In this document: piece by piece, positions 1 to 11,347 of the stretch | How the letters are laid out: each line of letters starts with the position of its first letter | Position numbering within the stretch: the stretch's first letter is position 1 | Source: Macrotis lagotis | Taxonomy: Eukaryota; Chordata; Mammalia; Peramelemorphia; Peramelidae | Length of the DNA: 64,000 bases | NCBI RefSeq assembly: GCF_037893015.1 | Contig: NC_133666.1 | Location: 265,711,530 to 265,775,529, forward strand | Direction: 5' to 3' | The notes under the pieces: generated by a model | What the model was told of the DNA's origin: nothing | The model's input: only the letters and a program-made list of their open reading frames with translations | Database searches by the model: none | Program-made: the position numbers and the translations under genes

Positions 1-800
1 TAATTATTAATTTCATTTTTTGTACTTCATTATTAATTTCATTTTTGTGCCCCCTTCCAAAAAAGAATTTCTTTCACTCTCTTCATTTTTTCTTTCTGTT
101 TACTTGTCTAGACCCACATTCTCTACTTCATGACCCCTATAATATTCTGGTTTCTCTCTTTTCTATGGATTCTTCAAATAATCAAAGATTACAAGGGATC
201 CACTCTAGGGTCTGCTTTCTAGGTACCTGCTGCCACAGCTTTGTAGGGATTATCCCATGGATTTCCCTTTTCCATTGGGTCTGGTTCAAAGAGCAACACC
301 AATTATTACAGGTGTCAGAGAAGACACTGTTTCATGCCAAGGAACCTCCCCACCCTCCACCCTGCAGCTGTCTATGCCCTCTCTTGTTGACTTTGTTTTT
401 CTACAATGTTTATATATCTATGCTCTCCCACTCTTGCAGGTGCCAGTTGCCCATAGAGAATCCAACTCTCTCCCATCCAAGAAAATTAGACTTTTCATGC
501 ATCAAATCACTGAGAACCTCATCCAGAGACCTCATCTCCCTTCACCCAGAAGGGCATTCATCAGTTGAACCTCCTTTTATCTCCAAAATAAGGCCTCCTT
601 CTTCCTCACCTTTTGCAATCCTTCTTCTCTCCCCTGTACCCACTTCCTATAAGCTTTTCTCTTTCTGAGACAACAGAGGTCACCTTCCATTTATTACTAG
701 CCTTTGGTTGGACCCTAGCACATGAATTACTTCTTTCTATCTCCCTATCCTCTCCCCACCTTTCATGCGCCCTCCCATGTTACAGTGTAGTCACACAAAA
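1..800. other. Pyrimidine-rich anonymous DNA, no gene seen
   Basis: The plus strand is strongly C/T-rich from about 45 to 800, which by itself creates long frames with repetitive Ser/Leu/Phe/Pro composition. I see no domain, start context or splice pattern that supports a gene. The first bases hold a direct repeat: 'attattaatttcattttt' occurs at 3-23 and again at 29-48, differing by one T. The G-rich minus strand could be an extension of the L1-like element that follows, but I cannot show this. Confidence 0.5.
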
Positions 801-999
801 GCAGTATTCACCTGTAGATAGGGTGCCACCAGATTCAGTCCAGGATGTTACCCATCTGCTTCTTCATTGTAGCTCTTCTGGATTTTTCAGTACATTGAGA
901 AAGAAGTTTCTAACTGGCTCCTCTGTTGACACTCTATACTTTTGCTTATGATATATTTCTGTCATTTGAAGCATTTGGGAAGCAATCTCTACAGTTTTC

Positions 1000-1885
1000 A
1001 CTTTCTTTTTAAAAATAATGCAAACTTTTTTTAAATGATTGAATGTCATTTTTTTTTTTTGTTCTGCATGGTTAAACTCTGATTTGTAGGCTAGGTCATC
1101 TAGGGTTGCATCACATTTTCAGAACACATTATTTTATTCTCTTCTCCTTTTTCTAGTAGGAACAGAATAATTTTGCATTATACAAATATCCTTTCCTTTG
1201 TATTTGAAAATCTTCCTCCTGATGGTTTATAGAACTTGTTCCTGAATTGAGTTAGTGAATTTAATCCCTATTATCTCAGTATTTATAGTCTTGGTTTTTC
1301 TTTTCTGGAGATGATCTATGAATTTTTTCCCATTAGGATTTCATTTTCTATGTTCAGAGAAGATCTATTCTCTTATTTCTTTCATTACGGTGTCAAGGTT
1401 TTTTTTGTCCCACTATGTTCTTCTAGAGGATCTACGATCCTCAGGTTGTCTTTACACATTCTGTCTGTGAGATTCATATGTTTTGTTTGAGTAATAAGAA
1501 TATATATTTCTTAAACGTTTTTTGCTTTTCTTCTTGCTTGTCCTTTACTTCTGTGTATTTGTATTCTTGGTCTAATCTTGCTATTGTAGATTCAAGGTTT
1601 TCTATTCTGCCTTTTTTTTTTTTTTTGCTGTTCAGAACATATATTCAACTCTCATAGTCTCATTTCTACTTTAAACAATTTAGGAGCATTGTGTTGGGTT
1701 CTATATTCTCAAATTCCACATCCAATGTTGGATCACTTCTCTTTTTTTAACCTTCTTTTAGATTTCTAGATCATCAAAACAGTTAAAATTGTTTTATCTT
1801 TGGCACATTATTTCTATTTTTGAGAGGTTTGGGAGGTCTTGGGCATCAGAAAAAAGTCTAGTTTACCATCTTTGCTGCTCATGAG
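1000..1885 (-). mobile_element. Degenerate L1/HAL1-like ORF1 fragment
   Basis: Read on the minus strand, this stretch encodes a broken charged coiled-coil-like segment (about 1610-1480; the piece RIENLESTIARLDQEYKY is readable), then an 'NLRIVDPLEEH'-like piece near 1420 resembling the 'NLRI.G.PE' region that follows the coiled coil in L1 ORF1 proteins. Several stops and frameshifts interrupt it. No ORF2 follows, so it could be an ORF1-only HAL1 element or an L1 fragment. The assignment rests on short degenerate motifs. Confidence 0.45.
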
Positions 1886-1929
1886 ACCCAGAAGTGCTAC
1901 AATTAATTATCTACATTTTATAGATGAAG

Positions 1930-2065
1930 AAAATGAGATTCACAGATATTAATAATAATTCAACAAACATTTACTACAAGTCAGTTGACTGAGTAGTGGA
2001 GATAAATGGACAAAAAAAATGAAGCACTCTTTACCTTCCAGGAGTTTCCATTATATGAAGACAGA
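1930..2065 (-). repeat. L2 3'-end fragment
   Basis: The order 'attcaacaaacatttactac' ... 'accttccaggagtttccatta' is the reverse complement of the L2 3' terminus (summary-like 'cagggac...cagtgcctggcac...aataaatgtttgttgaat'). The fragment is old and diverged. It is followed at 2075-2091 by a short (TGCA)n run. Confidence 0.6.
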
Positions 2066-2074
2066 GGAATATCA

Positions 2075-2091
2075 GCATGCATGCATGCATG
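2075..2091. repeat. (TGCA)n microsatellite
   Basis: Four units of the self-complementary tetramer GCAT/TGCA in a row. Short, and directly next to the L2 fragment. Confidence 0.85.
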
Positions 2092-3454
2092 TAAAAATTC
2101 AGCTGAATTTTATCACTGATACTCACTCCTTGAATGTTTTCATGATTTGAATTCAGTTTTTCCGGACCATAAGTGGAACTCTTTGTCTATTATGTAGCAC
2201 TACCTCATGAAATCATTATTTAGTGATTATTTTCAATTCTGTTCTAAAAAACTGACAAAAATATGTTTCATAGTAATGAAATTTTATGCCCTTTCATTAT
2301 ATTGAATTTATTTTAGTTCAAACTTTCCAGAAAGGAAATTCAGACGTGACTACTTCAAAGACAGACTAAAATGAGACAATCTTTAAATAAATAGAGCATT
2401 TTCTTTTTAGAATAGTCTTTGAGGTTAAAGCTATTCACATTCCTATGTAATTTAAGCCCTATGCATCCATTTAGGAAGTTCAGCTCTAGCCCTACTCCCA
2501 GTGGATGGTGGAAGTTTCAAATACATGGCAGCTAGCCTGACTTCTTGATCTTTCATCTTCGATGTGCCCAAACAGACCTCTGAATGGCAAGCAAAGGCAC
2601 AACTCATCTGAAAGTCTTTTCATTCCTTTTTTCTACTGTTTATTGCCAAACCAAAAAGAAAGTATGAGCCACTAAGAAAAAAGATTTATTCTTTACCTAT
2701 GCTCTGTAGCCATGGAAAAACACCGAATCAATTTCACATTTCTGCGCATTTATCTGCTCTGCACATGAATGGTGCTTTCCTGAGTCACAAATCATCCATT
2801 CACTACTGAAGCTTAAAGGAAAGCAATATATCAAGTAGTCTAGAGTCAGATTTCAATGACCTAAAACAAGTATGTCTCCAGAATTAACCTGATGAAGAAG
2901 CTTTGATCTCAGCTTTCTGTCTTCTATTGATATAAGGCCAGATTCTCATGGGAGAAATTTGCTTATAAGTCATTAAGGAATTATTATACAAGAAACCCTA
3001 GTTAAGTCTCTTTTTACTGAAATAGGGTTCATTTCAGGACCAGTTGGTCACCTTGATCTCCATAACATTTTTAATGGGTTTTGCACGATAACAATAATCT
3101 TCCATGGAAAGGGTTTGCTCTTTTAAATGAAGTCACTTCCCAGCAAGTCATGGTCTGACATGGTGATGGGATAATTGCAGTGGTTTTCATATGTGACCCA
3201 AGGAAATTCATTGCATTATTCTGTAGTCACAATATATGACTCACAATGCTCAGATACTATATGAACTTTTCAAGTTCTGTCTATAGTCTAATATGAATAA
3301 CTGCTCTAAACTTGTCAACTAATACTAATGTTTAAGTACTTCTGTGAATATGTGATCTCATCAAAAGGCAGATGGCAACCTATCCATCCCTTTGAAAGTT
3401 GCATTATTTTTATTCTCATTCCCCCATCCACATCCCCAGCTATTTGCTTTCCCC
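2092..3454. other. Anonymous non-repetitive DNA, no gene seen
   Basis: I recognise no repeat family and no coding signal here. The part from about 2420 to 2620 is less AT-rich than its surroundings and could be unique sequence; the rest is AT-rich and frame-broken on both strands. Confidence 0.5.
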
Positions 3455-4138
3455 CCATCTATTTATTTATGTATTTATTTACTTATTTTGCCAATCATGT
3501 GTAACTGTAGTTTTCAACAAGCATTTTTTACATTTTTCTCCCTCCCTTCATTCCCTCCCCCTTCCCCCTGACAGAAAGCTATGTAATATGTGCTCTATAT
3601 ATATAATCACGCTTAACATAGATCCATATTAATAATGTGAAAGAAGAATCACACCTGTTAGAAGAAAAAGAATGAGAAAAATGAAATAATTCATAAGATA
3701 ACTTTTTTAAAAAATTGAAGATCAAAAAGTTTGGTCTGCAAAGTTCCTTCTCTGTATATAGATGGTATTCTCTACCAGAAGTCTTTAAATATTGTCTATG
3801 ATTACTGTACTGCAGAAATGATCAAGTCCATCATAGTTGATCATGACCCCATGTTGCTGTTGGTGTGTATAATGTTCTTCGAATTCTGCTCAATTCACTC
3901 ATCATCAGTTTGTACAAGTCTTTCCATACTATTCTGATTTCACATCCCTCAGGGTTTCTTATAGAACAATAGCATTCCATCACATTCATTTACCACAATT
4001 TGTTCAGACATTCCTCAACTGATGGATATTATTTCAATTTCCAATTATTTGCCACTATGAAAAGAGCTAGTATAAAAATTTTTGTGCATGTGCGTTTTTA
4101 ACCCTTTATTGTGATCTCTTTGGGATACAGTCCTAGTA
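3455..4138 (-). mobile_element. L1 3' end, 5'-truncated
   Basis: On the minus strand the sequence runs from the C-terminal coding part of L1 ORF2, through the words 'gatggatatt', 'ttcttatagaaca' and 'gatcatgacccc', into a 3' UTR with a polypurine tract (pyrimidine on plus, about 3536-3570) and an A/T-rich tail near 3455-3490. The same ordered landmarks recur in the four other L1 copies of the window. Stops and indels show it is dead. Confidence 0.85.
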
Positions 4139-5320
4139 GCCCCACTGCTTGCTTTTATTCCCTAATCCACTCACCCACCTATTTACCCATCAAACATTTC
4201 CTGAATAAAGTCCCTTATGTCACTCCCTGCCCTTAAGTCATCACTAGAAATGTGCTACAACTCACTTGCACCCATTATGCATCTCTTCATTCCCAATGGG
4301 TTTCTTGTAAATTTTGCTTCTTCAGAGATTTGATGCTTTAAGGGAGATCATTTGTACTAAAATAAGATGGACTTTGTCCTGGGGAAGAGTTTGGGTTCAG
4401 GAAAAGCATTGTATACATTTCCAAATATATTCCTATCTGTGATCTTTTCCTATTCAGCCTTGACTCCCCTACCCTAGGCCCAACTCATTCTCTTTCTAAA
4501 GTATCTATACTGATGTATGAATCCAATGGATGAACTATGTGTTATCAAGTGGACAACAGGAAATTCACTGAGGAGGCATTGTAATGTTCTGGGTCTTGGT
4601 TCAATTGACACAAGACCATTTGCAAATAGGAGCAACCAGAGCATCTTGCCATCCAAAGGGAATCCCTATATCATCTGAGCTCTGTGCAGGGCATGTTCTA
4701 GGATGGTGGGGAGGATTTTGATATGAATATGCCTCCATTTTAGATCCTGCCTAATATTAATGACTAGAGGAGAACTGACCAGATTGTGGATACACTTATC
4801 AAGGAATGTTGTAAGACATTAAAGTATGTCTGAATTGCTTTCCATTGGAGAAATGCCTTTAAAGTTGTTTTTGCTCTGTGAGTCAAATGATTTCTTTTAT
4901 AATACAAAAGTAATAGCAGGTTTTTTCCTTCCTCTGTACCTTTAAATTAATTGTGACTGAAAAGATGTGGTCTGTCATAAAAATTAAAGTTTTCTTATAT
5001 TTTTATCAAGAATGTTTTTGATATTATTTCTTTTTTATTTATGGAATAAAAAAAGTATTTCCATAACTGTGCAATTTAAATATTATTATTAATTCTTTTA
5101 TTAAATTATTTTAAATGGAAAAATGTATCAGAAGATATCTGATCAATGCAATGATCACACATGATTCCAGAGGGAATAATCATGATTATGAAGAATGCTA
5201 TCTGCCTCCTGAGAGAGAGGGGTAATGCTAAACATTTATGCATAATAAGACATACAGTTTTAGGCACAGATAATATGGGAATTTGTTTAGCTTGATTATG
5301 AAATTATTCATAAGGGCAGA
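4139..5320. other. Anonymous DNA with an AT-rich block
   Basis: No gene or named repeat recognised. The stretch 4980-5125 is almost entirely A and T. A short open frame on minus at 4474-4656 has no recognisable domain and I do not treat it as a gene. Confidence 0.5.
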
Positions 5321-5324
5321 GAAT

Positions 5325-5440
5325 TAGAATTCAAAGAGATCTTAGAGGGCGACTTTCCTCATTTTACAAATGAGGAATCTATGGCCCAGAGAGGTGATAA
5401 AGACTTTTCCAAGATCACATGAGATTTAATGCCAATCTTT
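5325..5440 (-). repeat. MIR-like fragment
   Basis: The string 'cattttacaaatgaggaat' followed by 'cccagagaggtgat' and 'aagatcacat' matches the right part of MIR-type SINEs read on the minus strand. Both ends are eroded. Confidence 0.6.
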
Positions 5441-5814
5441 AGAGTTTTTTCTTCTTTTCATTCTTTCTTCTAATTTAATGTTGATTTTGACCTAATTAGC
5501 TGCTGGTCTATTTACATATACAGTTGATTCCAGTATCATTCCCTGCCAATAATTTAGTGATTTCTTTCTTATTAAGATAAGTCAGATTCATTTCTAGTGA
5601 CACTATTTGGGGCTCACCATATCCAGGATCACTTGACATAGTTATAAAGTTTTTCAAGTACAAGGAGGTCTGGCGGTTACCCACATCTTTGGAGGCACAG
5701 TATACAAAGTACCATAGTGTCAAAGGATCCACTTAAGCATTACATTGTTCTATCCTTTCATCTTAAATTTCTTTTAAAATGTTTCTTAAAAAATAAAAAT
5801 CTTCAAAGAAGGAA

Positions 5815-6008
5815 TTTTTAGTCTTTTTTTGAACCATGGAATCTTTTGGCAATCTGGTGAAACCCATGGACTTATCAGTATAATATTTTTAATTCCATAA
5901 AATATTTAGGACTACAAAAAAACCAATTTTGTTGAAACTGGGTTATCAAATATTATTTCTAAAAAAAAAGCAAGTCACAGAACTGAGGTTAAGAACCCCT
6001 GCTTCAGG
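5815..6008 (+). mobile_element. MITE-like DNA element with 'ggttcttaacc' ends
   Basis: The right end reads 'ggttaagaacccctg', an inverted match to 'caggggttcttaacc', the start seen in the other copies. The interior reads 'gaaccatggaatc...ttttggcaatctggtgaa...catggac', followed by an A-rich block. A second copy lies inverted at 25778-25978 with the same interior order, and the window ends inside a third (63977). The short length, inverted ends and absence of coding suggest a nonautonomous DNA transposon, possibly hAT-like. I do not assign a family name. Confidence 0.6.
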
Positions 6009-6290
6009 GAGTAAAAATTTCCAAGAGCACCCATTGCTTTTTTTTAACCCCTTTCTTCTTTTTCCCCCCTTATCTTTCCTTTAGAACTCTATGAATACTT
6101 TATGATGCTAAAATTTCTTCTTGGCACCTACATGGACTGGTGATGTTTGTACTGATGGTAGAATATTTGTCTACAACCAAGGAGGAAGCATAGAAGAAAA
6201 TATTCATTAGAGATGATAAAATCTTACTGAAGATTGGAGGAAATGGGCTTTAGGAATGGGAGTTTAAAGATTAATCTATAGGGGTTTGTT

Positions 6291-6897
6291 TGTGGTGAAG
6301 AATTCACCAATATCTGACTCAGGAAGGTGAGGAAAGGCATAGACTTTAATTCACAGGTTGCTCAAAAGTTTACAAATTACTATATAGTTACAAGTGACTA
6401 TAAAAAGTTCACAGGTTAAGTTCTTTGGAGAAGCATCAAGATAGGGAGTTTCTTAACGGACAGGCTGATTAACATAAGTTGAAGTTACAAAGGCTAAAAT
6501 GCTTAAACAGGAAAAAAGTAAAGAAAAGAAGCTTGGATCAACATAGATCCAGTCACAAAGAACTGGGTGAGTCTTTTTCCAGCAGTACTATTACTGGATC
6601 TAGCTTAGAGAAGAGAAAAGAAGAAAAGCCATAGACTAATTAGGAATCCAGGAGGGAAGAGAGAGAGCCTGGGTGGAACTCAGCTCAAACACATTTCTGG
6701 TAGATAGAACAAGGGCAGTACTCAATGAGCAGTTCAGCACCTGGATCTAGTTTATCTCCAATGCACATGCCACAGGAGAGATCCCCAAGGAGTGACTAAG
6801 ATAGTACTCACTAAGCATGAGCTCATTTCAGTAGGACTGTGCCTTCTGCTCCAAGGGGAGTGACCAAAAAGTGATGTACAAAATCCCCCATATTACA
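6291..6897 (-). mobile_element. Possible solo LTR of an endogenous retrovirus
   Basis: Read on the minus strand this 607 bp block begins TGTAATATGGGGG and ends ...TTCTTCACCACA, giving the TG...CA ends of a long terminal repeat. Near the 3' end it contains 'attaaagtctatgcctttcc', a plausible ATTAAA polyadenylation signal before the end region. I see no gag, pol or env remnants on either side and no convincing short target duplication, so a solo LTR is the best reading but is not proven. An unnamed repeat or unique DNA is the alternative. Confidence 0.42.
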
Positions 6898-7545
6898 ACT
6901 CTGTTCAGAGCTTCCCTTTTACATTACCACAAGTGAATAACGTATGACAGAAGTCACCAGAAACAACTCACCAGAGGCAAGCATGAGAGCTAGATTCTAT
7001 ATTGTGTGGATGAAGGGGAGGGCACAGATACTGACAGTAATAAGCTAAGGAAAATGAGGAACACATAGAGAACTGTAGATCCTGTGACAAACTTTAAAGT
7101 GTAGGAATTTAAACTGGAGCTGTAGAAGAAGCCCAGTTTACTGTTAAAGAATTACAACATAGCTTAACAAAATCTGGTCTGAGATCATATAAATTCCAGT
7201 GGATTTAAAAAAAACTTTCAACATTAGAATAGTTTGTTGTTTTTCCAATGAATATTGTGCTAGAAGGATTTTAGTCAGACATTCTATCAGGATAGAATTA
7301 TGTAGACAAGATTATATGTTTTTTTTCCAAAATAGAAAAACCTAAGTAGAAGCACAGCATCTTCCATATAAGAGAGATTCAATATGAACATGGTCATTCA
7401 TTGAATTACAAAGAATACACCAAATGCCAATCATCTTTTCCCCATGCTGCTCTTAAACAAAACTCATGTCTACTCTAGAAACTGTCCCCGTAGTCCTAGG
7501 TAATTTTCCAAGAGGAAGTCTTGGAATTGATGTTTAGAAAGATCA
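6898..7545. other. Anonymous DNA next to the LTR candidate
   Basis: No gene or recognisable repeat. If the neighbour at 6291-6897 were the LTR of a longer provirus, internal sequence would be expected on the plus-strand left side; I see none on either side. Confidence 0.45.
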
Positions 7546-7549
7546 GCAG

Positions 7550-7700
7550 CAGTATAATGGAGAAAGGGTCATGCTTGGAGTCAGAAAGATCTGAGTTCAA
7601 GACTATTGACATATATTGTCTAGGTGACCAAGGAGATGCCATTTAATCTCTTAGTGTCTTAGACAATTATAGAGGAAGAATTGATCTATATCAGAGGAGT
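7550..7700 (+). repeat. MIR-type SINE fragment
   Basis: It contains 'agcagtataatggagaaag...cttggagtcagaaagatct' followed by 'gagttcaag', the tRNA-derived head of a MIR/CORE-SINE. The tail is badly eroded. Confidence 0.6.
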
Positions 7701-8015
7701 GAGTTTTCAAAGTGGAACTCCCTATATTCATGATCACAGATCTCTACCCCTCCCAATAGAAAAATACTTAGGAAGTTGAACAAATATCCTTCTTAAACTA
7801 AAGAAGGCAAACAATTCTATTGACCCTAGTGACCCAGTTTTGACTGGGAACCAGGTGTCCACATTTGAAAGATAGGTGTATTCTCCTATTGAGTCACACA
7901 GATCCTTAACATTTAATTATGATAATGATACTATACCACCAAAGGCTTCAGGGCCCTGAATGTGAATAAGGATAATCACAAAAATAAGCTTGTTGAAGAA
8001 TTTAAATAAATTTGC

Positions 8016-8170
8016 TATTAAAATAAAACAACTAACAGCAGGAATCCAATCAAAAAAGCATTTGCTAAGTACCTGCTATGTGAAACATACTTTTCTAGGC
8101 TTTAGGATAAAAGAACAAAATAGAAAACAATCCTTGTCTTCTAGGAACTCACATTTAATTAGAGGAAGCA
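8016..8170 (-). repeat. L2 3'-end fragment
   Basis: The ordered words 'gcatttgctaagtacctgct', 'ctaggctttaggata' and 'cttgtcttctaggaactcac' are the reverse complement of the terminal part of L2. Confidence 0.65.
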
Positions 8171-8276
8171 GAATGTAAAGAGGTAGACAACTGGTAAGAA
8201 GAAAGAATTTACTACAAGGGGACAAAAAGCTATCAGTGGGGGGGGAGGGGAGGAAGAAAGCTTAAACTCTTAGAAA

Positions 8277-8456
8277 TCTCCAACAATTTGCATTTCTCTA
8301 ATCAATAGCAATTTTCAGCATATTTTATATGACTATAAAATGTTTTGATTTCTTCACTGGAAAATTACCTGTTTATATATATCCTTTGATCAATTATCAA
8401 TTGAGGAATGACACATATTCTTATAGATCTGATAAAGTTCTTTATATATTTGTTTA
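8277..8456 (-). mobile_element. Internal L1 ORF2 fragment
   Basis: It matches in order the segment 12300-12430 of the L1 copy at 11.3-12.4 kb ('tttgcatttctctaatcaat', then 'tttgatttcttcactg', then 'atcaattgaggaatgac'). It is an isolated internal piece without a 3' UTR or tail. Confidence 0.75.
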
Positions 8457-8559
8457 AAGAAAAATGGCAGAGTCCTTCAGAACAAGTTAATGATCAAAAA
8501 TAATATTCATCAAGGCTAGGCTCATGATACAAGAAGACATGGTGCCAATGTGGACTCCT

Positions 8560-8715
8560 AGTATCTCAGACTGAAAACAGGGTAACAATGGTGAATATAG
8601 TGCTGGGTCTTGCATCAAGAAGATCTAAATTTAATTCTCACTTCAAACACTTACAGCCTTTGGCACCCTATGGGTATCACTTAAACTCTGACCCAGTTTC
8701 CTTAGAAATGAAACC
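8560..8715 (+). repeat. MIR-type SINE fragment
   Basis: 'gtgctgggtcttgcatcaag' then 'aagatctaaatttaattc', 'aaacacttacagc' and 'ccagtttccttagaaatga' follow the order of a MIR-like SINE. Confidence 0.6.
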
Positions 8716-8717
8716 AG

Positions 8718-8972
8718 GATACCTTGAAAGTCTCTCTTAAGAACTTTGGAATTGATTGTGCAGTATGGGAGACACTGGCACAGTTTAGAGTCAGTCTAGA
8801 GTACCCAACCCAGGTGTTCACATGGACTATTTATTTGTGCTAGATCTGCAGTAGAACATTCTGAGCTGGTATTGGTTTGATCAGTCAAAGTCTGACTCAC
8901 TGTAACTCATCTATCTCTAATACAATGAGGTCATTTTGGTCTTCATCAATAACAAAGGACAAGAAGCATACA
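8718..8972 (+). mobile_element. RTE-clade retrotransposon 3' end
   Basis: It starts in the same coding words that end the larger RTE copy on the other strand ('aactttggaattgattgtg'). It then jumps by an internal deletion to a piece whose degraded frame preserves a C-terminal zinc-finger-like pattern (Cys-rich, then a 'GLI.H.R.H'-like string, about 8845-8905). The end is 'aaggacaagaagc', similar to the tails of RTE-tailed SINEs in the window. It has stops and is not functional. Confidence 0.65.
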
Positions 8973-9083
8973 ATCTATAAAATTAAGTCAATAATAGTAC
9001 CTAGATCCCAGTGCTGTTGTCCGCATCAAATGAGTTAATATTTCTAAAATGCTCTGTGAATCTTAAGGTTATGTAAATGCTAG

Positions 9084-9088
<5 letters not shown>

Positions 9089-9129
<41 letters not shown>
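9089..9129. repeat. (AG)n microsatellite
   Basis: An uninterrupted AG dinucleotide run of about 41 bp. Confidence 0.95.
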
Positions 9130-9132
<3 letters not shown>

Positions 9133-9965
9133 GTGATCAGCCTTACAAAAGCCAGAGGGATTCCAACACAGACTAAAATGGGCACTTAGGTGAAAAAAGC
9201 CTAGACAAGATTGTCTATTGGGATTATCCCTGAAGATTGGGTCGGATAACACGTGGAAGCTTATCTCTCCTAGAGGATAGCTGAACCCAGTAGCCCTGTG
9301 AAAAAACTGTGTAGCAAATAGTAATATCCCGGTGGTTTCTTTACTTTTTGGGGTTGGGCTCCCTTTACCCTTCCCTTCCCACGCCTACAGAACACCCAGT
9401 CCCTGGTTAATGACAGGTCATGGCTTTATTAAGTAAATCACATTAACATTACAGCTGTCACAAAAACTCTTTGACCTTGCCAGGCTGATGTGAACGAAAG
9501 CTTTGTGAGCCAGGTGGCCACTAAAAATTAAACCAATTGTCCTGGGAGGACTCCACTGTGGACATATCTGCAGACACACCCTGCTCTTAACTGGGGAATA
9601 TTATTGATGGACCTCTTCAGGAAAACACAGTAAGGATATTTAGGCAGATATGCTGTAATTGGGTCTTCCTTGCTCCCAATTGGTCAGAACAAAACTTTCT
9701 CAAATTCTAGGTTTCTGTGGAGAACAGCAGAGTAGTTGGGAAAAAGGATGATAGGAAAAAAATAACAGAACAGAAGAGAAAAAAAGGTTCCCAGAGATAT
9801 GTCCTCGAATTTACTTTGTCTGTATAAAGTAACTACATAAGCATTTGCTGTACATTATACATCATTTCTATATTTTACATATTATACATGTGTATACATC
9901 ATAGGCATACATATTTATATGCATCATACAATATTTATATATAGTTTATATATCTCTATATGTGT
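9130..9965. other. Anonymous DNA, part possibly unique and constrained
   Basis: The stretch 9340-9720 is less AT-rich, contains a CCAAT-box-like 'attggtcag' near 9680 and 'caggctgatgtgaacgaaag' near 9481, and belongs to no repeat I know. From 9840 to 9960 it becomes AT-rich with 'tatatatag' words. No reading frame looks coding. Confidence 0.4.
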
Positions 9966-9967
9966 AC

Positions 9968-10072
9968 ATCATATTACTCTCCCCAATAGACTATTAGCTT
10001 CTTCAGGGCAGAGACTGCTTCACTGTTGTGTTTGTTTCATTAGCTTCTAACACAGTGCTTGGACTTTATGAA
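9968..10072 (+). repeat. L2 3'-end fragment (+)
   Basis: 'ctattagcttcttcagggca' followed by 'gagactgcttcactg', 'taacacagtgcttgg' and 'aatgaaca' is the L2 3' terminus in forward orientation. It abuts an inverted L2 end. Confidence 0.7.
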
Positions 10073-10205
10073 GGAATGAACAAATATTCATTAAGTATTT
10101 CCTATAAACAAAACACTATGCTCCATTTTGGAGATACAAATAAAAATGTAGGATAATCCCTGATGTCAAGGAATTCATATTCTAGTAAAACTGGTCAACC
10201 CATAT
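10073..10205 (-). repeat. L2 3'-end fragment (-), tail-to-tail with its neighbour
   Basis: 'aaatattcattaagtatttc' ... 'ggagatacaaataaaaatgt' ... 'caaggaattcatattctag' is the reverse complement of the L2 end, joined directly to the forward copy ending at 10072. Confidence 0.65.
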
Positions 10206-11347
10206 TGGAGATTTCTGTTGCAAATCAAATGGAAAGGCCCAGTGGTTGAAGTGACAAAACAAATGGAATTTCATCTTCTTTAACATTTTTTTCATAAATA
10301 AAATCAAATTTATTTCTAAAGTTAAATCATTCGATAGAGTGGAGGTCATGAGGGAAGAGGGGAAAGTGCTTTCTTTTTCAAGTATTCAATAGTTTTAATA
10401 CTGAGGAGGCAGCAGCTAAAATATTCCATCAGCTGAAGATTTTCCTCTGATTTCAAGTATAGGTGGTAGCTTAGGTGGTGGCAGTAGTTTAAACCCCATT
10501 TCCCACCCCAGACACTTGTCACCTCCTATTTCTTCTTCAGCTTCATCTGAAAGGGTGGGCCCTGTCTTCTTAGATTTTTCTCCCCTGAATGCTGGCAGCA
10601 AGAGTCAAGATTCCAGCAGAAATGAGAGAACTTGATTGTCAATGTGGTATAATTTTTGATATTCTAACCTTCTTTTAGACAACCAAACAATATGGTTGGG
10701 AAACTCAGCTGAAAGTAGCCATGGTAACAGTGATAAAAAGCCTCTACAACTGAAGATTGACCTCAATATCTTAGACAATGTTTTCTACTAGCCTGAGGCT
10801 CTTCAATTTCCAACCATGACCCCCTCCACTGGTAACTCTATCTGCTCTGAAAACCTCCTTTTCCCAAATTTTGGTATTCAGCATATAAGATGTGTTGGAG
10901 AGGAAGACAATTTTTCTTAAATGATTATCAGGAATAAAGGTTTTAAAAGTGATTTTCCAAGGACTAGAACTATTAAATAGCAGAAAAGCCATGAATTGAA
11001 AAAAAAGCATTTTTGGATGTTTCTCAAGAATAGTACAATATTTCACCCAGAAACAATATAACCTTTTCATCTAAAAAAATTACACCCTAGTTCCTTTGTG
11101 TATTTGGGAAAGTAAATAGCTTTCTGATTGGCAATACAGGGGAAAGTAGTATGCACATAAGCCATTTCCTAGGACAATATGTAAATGTGGCTATTCAGAT
11201 TATTAACTTTTCCTATATATGCAATTTTTCTTACTCTTTAATATACATCATAAATAAAAATATATAACATATTTTATACAAAATATTTATATACACATAA
11301 ATTTATTTTATTTGATGTTATAATTCATTCTTTTGCTATGTTAGCTT
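10206..11347. other. Anonymous DNA with two minus-strand open frames
   Basis: Minus-strand open frames lie at 10416-10601 (61 codons, acidic centre then Pro-rich) and 10771-11070 (99 codons). A sequence like AATAAA followed by an A-run occurs on minus near 10305-10290. The arrangement could be a decayed retrocopy, but I recognise neither product and see no homologous domain. I therefore leave it unassigned. Confidence 0.35.

Noticed and set aside
45..951. Overlapping open frames of 207, 103 and 112 codons at the window start
   Set aside because: They overlap in different frames in a pyrimidine-biased strand, which suppresses stops. Composition is Ser/Leu/Phe/Pro-rich with no domain.
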